From NCBI GenBank assembly GCA_945947575.1, contig CAMEYM010000002.1, positions 108,175 to 172,174 of the forward strand: DNA of 64,000 bases, written 5' to 3'. Shown one piece after another: positions 55,226-64,000 of this stretch (position 1 is its first letter; the number at the start of each line of letters is the position of its first letter). The notes beneath the pieces are model-generated. The model worked only from the letters and a program-made list of their open reading frames with translations, did no database searches and had not been told where the DNA came from. The position numbers and the translations under genes are program-made. Source of the DNA: Rhizobium sp. Q54. Its GTDB lineage: Bacteria > Pseudomonadota > Alphaproteobacteria > UBA2966 > CAIVPW01.

Positions 55226-56488
55226 CTACTGCGCCTGCGGCAAGGTGAAGATCTGGCCCGGATAGATGAGGTTCGGGTCGGTGATCTGGTCCGCGTTCGC
55301 CAGGTAGATCACCGTGTAGAGCGTCCCCTTGCCATAGGCGTTGCGCGCGATGCGCCACAGGGTGGTGCCGGGCTGGACGATGACCTCGCCCGGCGCAAGG
55401 GCGCGGATCGCTTCGGGTGCAGCGCGCAGGAACGGCAGTTCCATGCGCGCGACGAGCGCGCCGGCCGGATCGACTTGCTCGAGACGCAACTGATGGCGGC
55501 CGACGGCGACGGCGTTGCCCGGCATCATCTGCCAGAGGCCACCGGCATCTGCGGTGGCGGCGCCGACCGGGCGGTCGTCGACAAAGACCTGCACCTGGGT
55601 GCCGAGCTTCGCCTTGCCGGCAAGCACGAGGTTGCCCTGCTCGTCGTACTGCACGGCATCGAGGGTCAGCGCACCGGTGCGCACGCCATCTTCGGTGATA
55701 GCGCCTTGCAGCAAGCGCGGCGCTGCGGCGCCGCCGCGATCCTGCAGCACGGCGACGGCACGCTCCTCCGCGGGCGCGCCGACGCCGGGAATGACGACCG
55801 TGACGACCTGCTCCGAGCGCACGCGTTCGCCGTTCGCCGTCGCGGCCTGCAGAGTGATCTCGCGCGGGCCGCGCGGCAGCGGGTTGTCAGGAATGGCGAC
55901 CCACTCGCCGAAGGCATCGGCACGGGTCACCGCGACGATCTCGGCGCTGGCGTTGACGGTCACCTCGGCATTGGGTGCGGCGCGGCCGGCGATGACGGCG
56001 CGGCCCTGCGGGTTGATGCGCACGATGTCGAAGGTCGGCGCCGGGGTAGTGGCGGCCGGTGTCGGGGGAGCGGCTGCGGCTGCGGGCGGTAACGCGGCCA
56101 CAGCGGGAGGCGCCGCAGCGGGAGCCGCGGCCTGCGGCGTCGGCGCCAAAGCAGCGGCGGGCGCTGCGGGTGCGGGTGTTGCCGGCGCTTGCGCCGGCGG
56201 TGTCACGACGGCGACCTGCGGCGGCGGCGTGGCGGCGGCCGGAGCCGGTGGCGTGGCGGGAGCCGGCGCCGGTGTGTTGAGCGCTTGCTGCTGCACCGGC
56301 GGAACGGGAGCCGTGGGTCCCGGCGGCAGCGCGGGCGCGGGTGGCGCGGCAGCGGCAGTCGGCGCCGGGACGGGACGGACGGCGGGCGTATCAATGACGC
56401 CTGAGGGCGGTTCGGCCAGGAATCCGGCAGCCGCCAGCGCGCCTGCGCCGGCAGTCACGACGACCAGGGCGATCAACGTTCCGCGCAT
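55226..56488 (-). CDS. LysM-domain protein with Ala/Pro-rich linker
   Basis: A 420-residue protein with an N-terminal hydrophobic anchor or signal (LIALVVVTAGAGALAAAGFL). A stretch of about 120 residues made almost only of Ala, Pro, Thr and Val follows, then two Ig-like beta segments (RAVIAGRAAPNAEVTVN; QVQVFVDDRPVGAATADAGG) and a C-terminal LysM (PGTTLWRIARNAYGKGTLYT, NLIYPGQIFTLP). LysM binds peptidoglycan. The linker DNA is simple-sequence GCGG-rich. It is a probable cell-wall-bound periplasmic protein, close to the ABC exporter but separated by 113 bases. Confidence 0.88.
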   Translation of the reverse strand: MRGTLIALVVVTAGAGALAAAGFLAEPPSGVIDTPAVRPVPAPTAAAAPPAPALPPGPTAPVPPVQQQALNTPAPAPATPPAPAAATPPPQVAVVTPPAQAPATPAPAAPAAALAPTPQAAAPAAAPPAVAALPPAAAAAPPTPAATTPAPTFDIVRINPQGRAVIAGRAAPNAEVTVNASAEIVAVTRADAFGEWVAIPDNPLPRGPREITLQAATANGERVRSEQVVTVVIPGVGAPAEERAVAVLQDRGGAAAPRLLQGAITEDGVRTGALTLDAVQYDEQGNLVLAGKAKLGTQVQVFVDDRPVGAATADAGGLWQMMPGNAVAVGRHQLRLEQVDPAGALVARMELPFLRAAPEAIRALAPGEVIVQPGTTLWRIARNAYGKGTLYTVIYLANADQITDPNLIYPGQIFTLPQAQ

Positions 56489-56692
56489 CCGGTCCTTGCT
56501 TCCCCCGCCTTAGCGTTCCCCTGCCCTACGCCCAAGGGCCAACCTTGATTGGCAAGTGGGGCGCTGCATCTTGGGGGCATACCCTAGGAAGTCTACCCGA
56601 TTTCGTGGCATAGGCGAAAGCGTAGCGGCCCGTGCGATGTACGCCGACCGTGACGGACGACACAAAGGGCGGGACGCACTAGATAGGATCGG

Positions 56693-57283
56693 ATGACAAT
56701 GATTCGCTCGGTATGCGTGTTTTGCGGCTCGCGCGTGGGCGACGACCCGGAATTCCGGGCGGCAGCGCGCCGGCTGGGAGAGCAGTTCGCCCGCCAGGGC
56801 ATCCGCCTGGTGTACGGCGGCGGCAGCATCGGCCTGATGGGCGTGCTGGCCGACGCCGTGCTGAAGCACGGCGGCGAGGTGCATGGCGTCATCCCCGAGT
56901 TCCTCGACCGCATCGAGGTCGGCCACTCCCAGCTCACGTCCCTGGAGGTCGTCGACAGCATGCATGTGCGCAAGGCGCAGATGTTCGAGATGTCGGACGC
57001 GTTCGTGGTGCTGCCCGGTGGCCTCGGCACCCTGGACGAGACCATGGAGATCATCACCTGGCGCCAGCTCGGGCTGCATGACAAGCCGATCCTGCTGGTC
57101 GACCAGAAGGGCTACTGGGAACCCCTCCTCGCCCTGATCGAGCACACCGTCGCGCGCGGCTTCGCCGGCGAAGAGACGCGCAAGCTGTTCGACGTCGTGC
57201 GCGACGTGCGCGACATCCTGCCGGCGCTCGGCCTCGCGGCCGAAGAAGCGACCGGTAAAGCCGCGCCCGCGAAGGTGCTATAA
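56693..57283 (+). CDS. LOG family protein (TIGR00730, nucleotide 5'-monophosphate phosphoribohydrolase-like)
   Basis: A 196-residue Rossmann-fold protein with SVCVFCGSRVGDDPEFRAAA, VYGGGSIGLMGVLADAVL, MHVRKAQMFEMSDAFVVLPG and the diagnostic GGLGTLDETMEIITW. LOG proteins release the base from cytokinin riboside or other nucleoside monophosphates; many bacterial members act on AMP or have unknown roles. No plant-associated gene cluster is visible, so a housekeeping role is as likely. It lies 48 bases upstream of icd. Confidence 0.92.
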   Translation: MTMIRSVCVFCGSRVGDDPEFRAAARRLGEQFARQGIRLVYGGGSIGLMGVLADAVLKHGGEVHGVIPEFLDRIEVGHSQLTSLEVVDSMHVRKAQMFEMSDAFVVLPGGLGTLDETMEIITWRQLGLHDKPILLVDQKGYWEPLLALIEHTVARGFAGEETRKLFDVVRDVRDILPALGLAAEEATGKAAPAKVL

Positions 57284-57331
57284 GCGTCCACCCCGAGCCA
57301 CCCGCGCAGCGAAGCGCGACACCGGAGACCC

Positions 57332-58546
57332 ATGGCCCGCATCAAAGTGGACAAGCCTGTCGTTGAAATCGACGGGGACGAGATGACGCGCATCATCTGG
57401 AAGATGATCCGCGACAAGCTGATCCTGCCCTACGCCGACGTGCAGCTCCTATACTTCGACCTCGGCATCGAGCATCGCGATGCCACCGACGACCGCGTCA
57501 CCGTGGAAGCCGCGCAGGCGATCCAGAAGCACGGCGTCGGCATCAAGTGCGCGACGATCACGCCCGACGAGGCGCGCGTCAAAGAGTTCGGCTTGAAGCG
57601 CATGTACGCCTCGCCGAACGGAACCATCCGCAACATCCTGGGCGGCACGGTGTTCCGCGAGCCGATCGTGTGTTCCAACGTACCGCGCCTAATACCGGGC
57701 TGGACCCAGCCGATCGTCATCGGCCGTCATGCCTACGGCGACCAATACAAGGCGACCGACTTCCGCGTGCCCTCGGCGGGACGCCTGACCATGACGTTCG
57801 AGCCGGCTGACGGCTCGGCGGCGACGACCCGCGAGGTCTTCACGTTCCCGGGCGCCGGCGTGGCGCTCGGAATGTACAACCTCGACGATTCGATCCGCGG
57901 CTTCGCCCACGCGTGCCTCAACTACGGCCTGGCGCGCGGCTGGCCCGTGTACCTATCGACCAAGAACACGATCCTCAAGGCGTACGACGGACGCTTCAAG
58001 GATCTGTTCCAGGAGGTGTTCGACAAGGAGTTCGCGACACGCTTCAGGCACGCCGGCATCGTCTACGAGCACCGCCTGATCGACGACATGGTGGCGCAGG
58101 CGCTGAAGCTGCCCGGCGGGTTCGTTTGGGCGTGCAAGAACTACGACGGCGACGTGCAGTCGGACACGGTGGCGCAGGGCTTCGGCTCGCTCGGCCTGAT
58201 GACGTCGGTGCTGATGACGCCGGACGGCTCGACGGTCGAAGCGGAAGCTGCGCACGGCACGGTGACGCGGCACTACCGCCAGCACCAGCAGGGCAAGGAA
58301 ACCTCGACCAACCCGATCGCCTCGATCTTCGCGTGGACGCGGGGCCTCGCACATCGCGCCAAGCTCGACGCCAACGCGCCGCTCGACCAGTTCGCGACGA
58401 CGCTGGAGAAGGTGTGCGTCGCCACGGTCGAGGGCGGCCAGATGACCAAGGACCTCGCCATGCTGGTCGGACCGGACGCGCCATGGTTGACGACGACCAG
58501 GTTCCTGGACGCCGTGGACGCCAACCTGAAGCGGGCGATGGGTTAA
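57332..58546 (+). CDS. icd: NADP-dependent isocitrate dehydrogenase
   Basis: A 404-residue protein of the homodimeric, eukaryote-like type common in alphaproteobacteria. It shows [80 protein letters not shown] and [17 protein letters not shown]. These include the isocitrate-, metal- and NADP-binding residues. It oxidises isocitrate to 2-oxoglutarate in the TCA cycle. Its place next to alaS and recA is a conserved alphaproteobacterial neighbourhood. Confidence 0.98.
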   Translation: MARIKVDKPVVEIDGDEMTRIIWKMIRDKLILPYADVQLLYFDLGIEHRDATDDRVTVEAAQAIQKHGVGIKCATITPDEARVKEFGLKRMYASPNGTIRNILGGTVFREPIVCSNVPRLIPGWTQPIVIGRHAYGDQYKATDFRVPSAGRLTMTFEPADGSAATTREVFTFPGAGVALGMYNLDDSIRGFAHACLNYGLARGWPVYLSTKNTILKAYDGRFKDLFQEVFDKEFATRFRHAGIVYEHRLIDDMVAQALKLPGGFVWACKNYDGDVQSDTVAQGFGSLGLMTSVLMTPDGSTVEAEAAHGTVTRHYRQHQQGKETSTNPIASIFAWTRGLAHRAKLDANAPLDQFATTLEKVCVATVEGGQMTKDLAMLVGPDAPWLTTTRFLDAVDANLKRAMG

Positions 58547-58673
58547 CGTTTGGCCCGACGATTGCAGTAGCCGGTCACAAACCTCTGAAAATCCGGTGGT
58601 TCCCTGGCTTGTCGCCGGGGATGCCGGGGCGGACAATTCGGGGGCCGGATCAGCACTGTGGGAGCAACGGCAT

Positions 58674-58925
58674 ATGACCAATACTAAGGACCTCAACGAC
58701 CGCATACGACAGCGCGCGTACGAACTGTGGGAGCGCGAGGGGCGGCCGCACGGGCGGGACAGCGAGCACTGGAAGATGGCCGAGAACGAACTCGGCGCAG
58801 CCCCAGCGGCCGCATCGCCGACCGTGACGGCGAAGACGGCGCCAGCCGCGCCCGTGCCGGTCAAGCGGCCGTCGCTATTGCGCGGACGCAAGCCCACGGC
58901 ACCGCCGGCGCAGCCGGTACGCTGA
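58674..58925 (+). CDS. DUF2934 domain protein
   Basis: ATG 58674, nine bases after GGAG, gives an 83-residue protein. Its first 45 residues contain RIRQRAYELWEREGRPHGRD and SEHWKMAENEL, the DUF2934 signature found in many small alphaproteobacterial proteins. The C-terminal half is a basic, Pro/Ala-rich tail. The function is unknown. It is followed by two consecutive hairpins. Confidence 0.85.
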   Translation: MTNTKDLNDRIRQRAYELWEREGRPHGRDSEHWKMAENELGAAPAAASPTVTAKTAPAAPVPVKRPSLLRGRKPTAPPAQPVR

Positions 58926-58936
58926 CGCGTAGTTGA

Positions 58937-58990
58937 GCGGCGGCTGCATCGAAATCGATCAGCCGCCGCGAACTCGAGACAAGCGTCTCG
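58937..58990. repeat. Two adjacent strong hairpins
   Basis: The first hairpin has 10-bp arms GCGGCGGCTG/CAGCCGCCGC with an inner ATCGA/TCGAT stem (58937-58969). The second has CGAGAC/GTCTCG arms (58975-58990). Together they fill most of the gap after the DUF2934 gene. No T-run follows, so they may be a terminator or an mRNA-stabilising structure just before the acetyltransferase start. Confidence 0.5.
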
Positions 58991-59003
58991 GCTATGCTCG
59001 GGC

Positions 59004-59825
59004 GTGCCGTTCGCCCGTTCTCATCTCGTGGATGACCTGCGCCGCGTCGGGCTGAAGCCGGGTGAGGTGGTGATGATTCACGCCTCCGTGCGCGCCGTCG
59101 GCGCAGTACATGGCGGCCCCGACGAAATTCATTGCGCCGTTGAAGACGCAGTAGGGCCAGGCGGCACGGTGATGATGTTCGTCGGCTGCCAGGACGGCTT
59201 CGACGACGTCGGCCGCGGCGTCTACTCGGCCGCACAGGAAGCCGAGATTCTGGCCCACCAGCCGCCGTTCGATCCGCAGTCGGCGCGCGCCCAGCGCGAC
59301 TTCGGCGCGCTCGCCGAGTTCTTCCGCTCGTCGCCGGGTACGGTGTGCAGCGAGGCCGTGTGCGGGCGCGTCGCGGCGCGCGGCGCCAAGGCCGGATGGC
59401 TGGTCGCCGATGCGCCGTGGAACTATGGCTTCGGCCCGGGCTCGCCGTTCGCCAAGCTCGTCGAGGCGCGCGGCCGGGTGCTGCTGCTCGGCTCGTCCCA
59501 CGACGAGGTGACGGTGCTGCACTACGCGGAGCACATCGCCGATTTTGGCGACAAGCGAGTCGTGCGCTATCGCGTGCCGTGGCGCGAAGGCGGGCGTCGT
59601 GTGTGGCGCGACGTTGAGGAATTCAACACCGGCGGCGACGGCGTGCACGCGCATTGGCCGCACGACTTCTTCGCGCGCATCGTCGATGATTTCCTGCGCT
59701 CAAACGAGTGCGGCCGCGGACGCGTCGGCAATGCGGACTCGTTCCTATTGGATGCCACGGCGCTGGTGAAGCACGCGCTGCCGCTGATGCAGCGGCAGGC
59801 GGCGCAGAAGGAGCCGGTGCTTTAG
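59004..59825 (+). CDS. AAC(3)-family aminoglycoside N-acetyltransferase-like protein
   Basis: A 273-residue protein starting at GTG 59004. It has the antibiotic-NAT core: LKPGEVVMIHASVRAVGAV, VEDAVGPGGTVMMFV, FRSSPGTVCSEAVCGRVAAR and VLLLGSSHDEVTVLHYAEHI. Members transfer acetyl from CoA to the 3-amino group of aminoglycosides, but many chromosomal ones (such as YokD-type) have no proven resistance role. No mobile element is near it. Its end overlaps the convergent hypothetical ORF as currently read. Confidence 0.87.
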   Translation: MPFARSHLVDDLRRVGLKPGEVVMIHASVRAVGAVHGGPDEIHCAVEDAVGPGGTVMMFVGCQDGFDDVGRGVYSAAQEAEILAHQPPFDPQSARAQRDFGALAEFFRSSPGTVCSEAVCGRVAARGAKAGWLVADAPWNYGFGPGSPFAKLVEARGRVLLLGSSHDEVTVLHYAEHIADFGDKRVVRYRVPWREGGRRVWRDVEEFNTGGDGVHAHWPHDFFARIVDDFLRSNECGRGRVGNADSFLLDATALVKHALPLMQRQAAQKEPVL

Positions 59826-60203
59826 GCCTGCTCGCTGGCGGGCTTCAGGGGGGGCGGTGCGGATCGGGCGGTAATGGTCGAACACCGCCTGCAATCCCGA
59901 CTTGAACGCCGCGACTTCCTCGGGGTTGCCCGGATTGAAGGGACGGCCGTCCCAGCGCGCCGGGTAGCCGGTTTGCGGCGACACGACAACCAAGCTGAGG
60001 TCGGGGCGGCCAGCGGAGAGCTCTTCCTCCGAGACGACATCGAGCTCAGGCCACGGTCCGTGCGGCGGTCGGCCCATACGTTCGCCGAGCTGCGGGAACG
60101 CGATGGTCTTGCCGGAGCGGGCGCGCGACAGGAGGATGCCGCGCAGGACCTCGAAGACGCGGCCCCGACCGTCGCCCGGGGTGAATTGGTCGGAGTACTT
60201 CAC
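59745..60203 (-). CDS. Hypothetical protein, C-terminus possibly frameshifted
   Basis: The 152-residue frame begins MKYSDQFTPGDGRGRVFEVL and reads sensibly to FDHYRPIRTAPP. It then becomes Arg/Leu-rich while running 81 bases into the convergent acetyltransferase gene. A one-base change in the seven-G run at 59848-59854 would instead end the protein at 59822 as LKPASEQA. That avoids all but a few bases of overlap, so the true gene is probably 59822-60203. I do not recognise the family. It lies nine bases downstream of alaS. Confidence 0.6.
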   Translation of the reverse strand: MKYSDQFTPGDGRGRVFEVLRGILLSRARSGKTIAFPQLGERMGRPPHGPWPELDVVSEEELSAGRPDLSLVVVSPQTGYPARWDGRPFNPGNPEEVAAFKSGLQAVFDHYRPIRTAPPEARQRAGLKHRLLLRRLPLHQRQRVLHQRRGIQ

Positions 60204-60212
60204 GGCGGTTCC

Positions 60213-62864
<2,652 letters not shown>

Positions 62865-63440
62865 GGGATGCTCAGCTAACTATCTGAAATAATTGCACTA
62901 GTTCGGAAGGAGAACGGCCACCGGCGGCGCAAATACGCGGCATTCCGCTCGTATCTCTTGCGTATCCGCCGCGTTCTTTTGCGTATCCGCAGCGTTGCCG
63001 GCGCCGGCGATCGCGCGCACGGCCGCACTACGCAGCGCGCTTGATGCGCGGGCGCCAAGGCGATGCGGACGCGGTGCGCGGCGATCCTGCATGAGCGACG
63101 ACGACCATTCCCTCGGACATAGCATCGCTTGCGCTACCGGCAAGAGTGCGCGCACACAAACGTGCACGCGTGTCGTACGCACCCTGGTGTTGGCGGCCCG
63201 CAAGAAATGCCCCGCGGCGCGCTAGCTTCAGAGGCCGCCCACCGAATCTCGATGAGCCCCCTCGCCCACGCGCCGCGGACCACACTCCCGAGTGCAGTAT
63301 AGCGCGACCCTTCGCGGCCGGTGAACGGCCAGCGGGTTAACGAGCACGGCCGACGCTCCACCGAAGCGACGGCCGCGAAGTGCTTGAGTCTCCTAGACCT
63401 GCCCAGGGCCCCGTGAAGGGTCCCTGGGGGTCTGCGCATT
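62865..63440. other. Long recA-alaS intergenic region
   Basis: No convincing gene is seen in about 575 bases. It holds a pair of 18-base direct repeats (TTGCGTATCCGCCGCGTT at 62958 and a one-mismatch copy at 62979, period 21). A strong hairpin lies at 63402-63428 (CCCAGGG-C-CCC, loop GTGAA, GGG-T-CCCTGGG) and could terminate recA transcription, although no T-run follows. The stretch next to the alaS start is AT-richer and probably includes its promoter. Confidence 0.5.
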
Positions 63441-63518
63441 TCTTAGGCGCTCCCTTGCGGGTTGTTTCTTAGCCGCGACCCTTGCGGGCTGTCTCTAGGC
63501 GCGACCCTTGCGGGTCGG
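63441..63518. repeat. Three tandem 26-nt repeats over the recA stop region
   Basis: Three consecutive 26-base units (63441-63466, 63467-63492, 63493-63518) share the pattern CTTAGGCGCGACCCTTGCGGG. The third unit contains the recA stop and the codons of its final TRKGRA; the other two lie just downstream and each encode a similar TRKG-stop remnant. The spacing is exact, which indicates tandem duplication of the end of the gene. Confidence 0.75.
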
Positions 63519-64000
63519 TGCCGTCTCCTCGCCGTCCGAATCGCCTTCGTCGTCGCTGGCGGCGGCGGTGGCGGCGATCATGCCCGGCACCACGGTCTTG
63601 GAGCGGATCTTGGTCTCGATGTCGGCGGAGACTTCGGGGTTCTGCTCGAGGAACGTCTTGGCGTTCTCGCGGCCCTGACCGATGCGCTGGGAGTTGTACG
63701 AGAACCACGAGCCGGACTTCTCGATGACGCCGGTCTTGAGGCCGATGTCTACGAGCTCGCCGGTCTTGGAGATGCCGTGGCCGTACATGATGTCGAACTC
63801 GATGACCTTGAACGGCGGCGCGACCTTGTTCTTGACGACCTTCACGCGGGTCTGGTTGCCGACCACCTCGTCCTTGTCCTTGATGGCGCCGATACGGCGG
63901 ATTTCCAGGCGGACCGAGGCATAGAACTTGAGGGCGTTGCCGCCCGTGGTGGTCTCCGGGTTGCCGAACATGACGCCGATCTTCATGCGGATCTGGTTGA
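63495..64000 (-). CDS. recA: Recombinase RecA, C-terminal part (gene continues beyond the window)
   Basis: The visible 167 or so codons cover the end of the RecA core and the C-terminal domain: [57 protein letters not shown] and [20 protein letters not shown]. The tail is acidic ([11 protein letters not shown]) and then basic, as in other alphaproteobacterial RecA proteins. RecA drives homologous recombination and SOS induction. The 5' part lies past base 64000, so its promoter and SOS box cannot be assessed. Confidence 0.97.
   Translation of the reverse strand, partial: NQIRMKIGVMFGNPETTTGGNALKFYASVRLEIRRIGAIKDKDEVVGNQTRVKVVKNKVAPPFKVIEFDIMYGHGISKTGELVDIGLKTGVIEKSGSWFSYNSQRIGQGRENAKTFLEQNPEVSADIETKIRSKTVVPGMIAATAAASDDEGDSDGEETAPTRKGRA

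Noticed and set aside
55900-56400. Simple-sequence GCGG-rich tract as a regulatory repeat
   Set aside because: It encodes the Ala/Pro linker of the LysM protein in a continuous frame, so coding composition explains it.
62865-62910. Explicit alaS promoter boxes
   Set aside because: AT-rich bases are present but no pair of boxes with proper spacing stands out.
62898-63203. 101-residue ORF with a NAADTQ repeat
   Set aside because: The repeat is explained by the DNA direct repeat; there is no ribosome-binding site or recognisable protein feature.
63091-63225. 45-residue plus ORF beginning MSDDDHSLGHS
   Set aside because: No ribosome-binding site and a basic low-information tail; not enough support.

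Overview
The window is a GC-rich, gene-dense bacterial chromosome segment, most likely from an alphaproteobacterium of the Rhodospirillales/Rhizobiales type. The main reasons are the recA-alaS-icd neighbourhood at the right end, the guaB-rsmB-guaA order, the yfgM-bamB-der block, the short pyruvoyl-type phosphatidylserine decarboxylase next to pssA, and a carrier-protein aminoacylation cassette of a kind known from Bradyrhizobium and relatives. Three genes (HIT protein, histidine kinase, methyltransferase) are each broken by a single-base frameshift, one of them in a run of eight G. This suggests a draft or metagenome-derived assembly with indel errors, or recent gene decay.

Layout. 1-5.8 kb: a partial membrane protein, a DUF5681-like gene with a near-consensus promoter, the yfgM-bamB-der envelope/ribosome assembly operon, a redoxin and rpsU. 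5.9-9.6 kb: a His/Lys-repeat membrane protein, then a WYL regulator divergent from SRPBCC, DUF, VOC and DUF4386 genes around an AT-rich palindromic operator, then RidA. 9.6-18.3 kb: purine genes (purT, guaA, guaB) mixed with RNA methyltransferases (rsmB, rlmE) and a Ppx/GppA phosphatase. 18.4-20.8 kb: a tRNA-Gln(CUG) followed by a decayed mosaic of a serine recombinase C-terminus, a formylglycine-generating-enzyme fragment, an intact lipoprotein gene and a remnant of a type I restriction methyltransferase (HsdM).

20.8-35.5 kb: a DegP-like protease, cytochromes c, three paralogous Crp/Fnr regulators clustered with a DUF1488 gene, a ribbon-helix-helix-like gene and a frameshifted HWE-type histidine kinase. 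These are followed by an OmpA-like lipoprotein, a pentapeptide-repeat protein, a PQQ-dependent dehydrogenase with an unusual predicted metal site, a frameshifted methyltransferase and gluQ. 35.5-44.8 kb: a DUF1800 protein, an RlmM-like methyltransferase, then the most interesting locus. This is a compact operon of carrier protein, class II synthetase-like amino acid:[carrier protein] ligase and Sfp-type phosphopantetheinyl transferase, followed on the same strand by treY-treZ.

44.8-64 kb: small hypotheticals, a secreted Asp-box protein, a translationally coupled padR-adaptor-RND efflux operon, a phospholipid operon (ABC exporter, psd, pssA), a LysM protein, a LOG-family protein, icd, a DUF2934 protein, an AAC(3)-fold acetyltransferase, alaS and the 3' end of recA. 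The recA stop region is followed by an exact 26-nt-period triplication. No CRISPR array, rRNA, intact insertion sequence or prophage was seen.

Working together: the carrier-protein genes form a self-contained system in which the PPTase would arm the carrier with phosphopantetheine and the ligase would load an amino acid on it. The consumer of the aminoacyl thioester is not visible in the window. All domain calls come from reading the translated sequence by eye; no database search was run.
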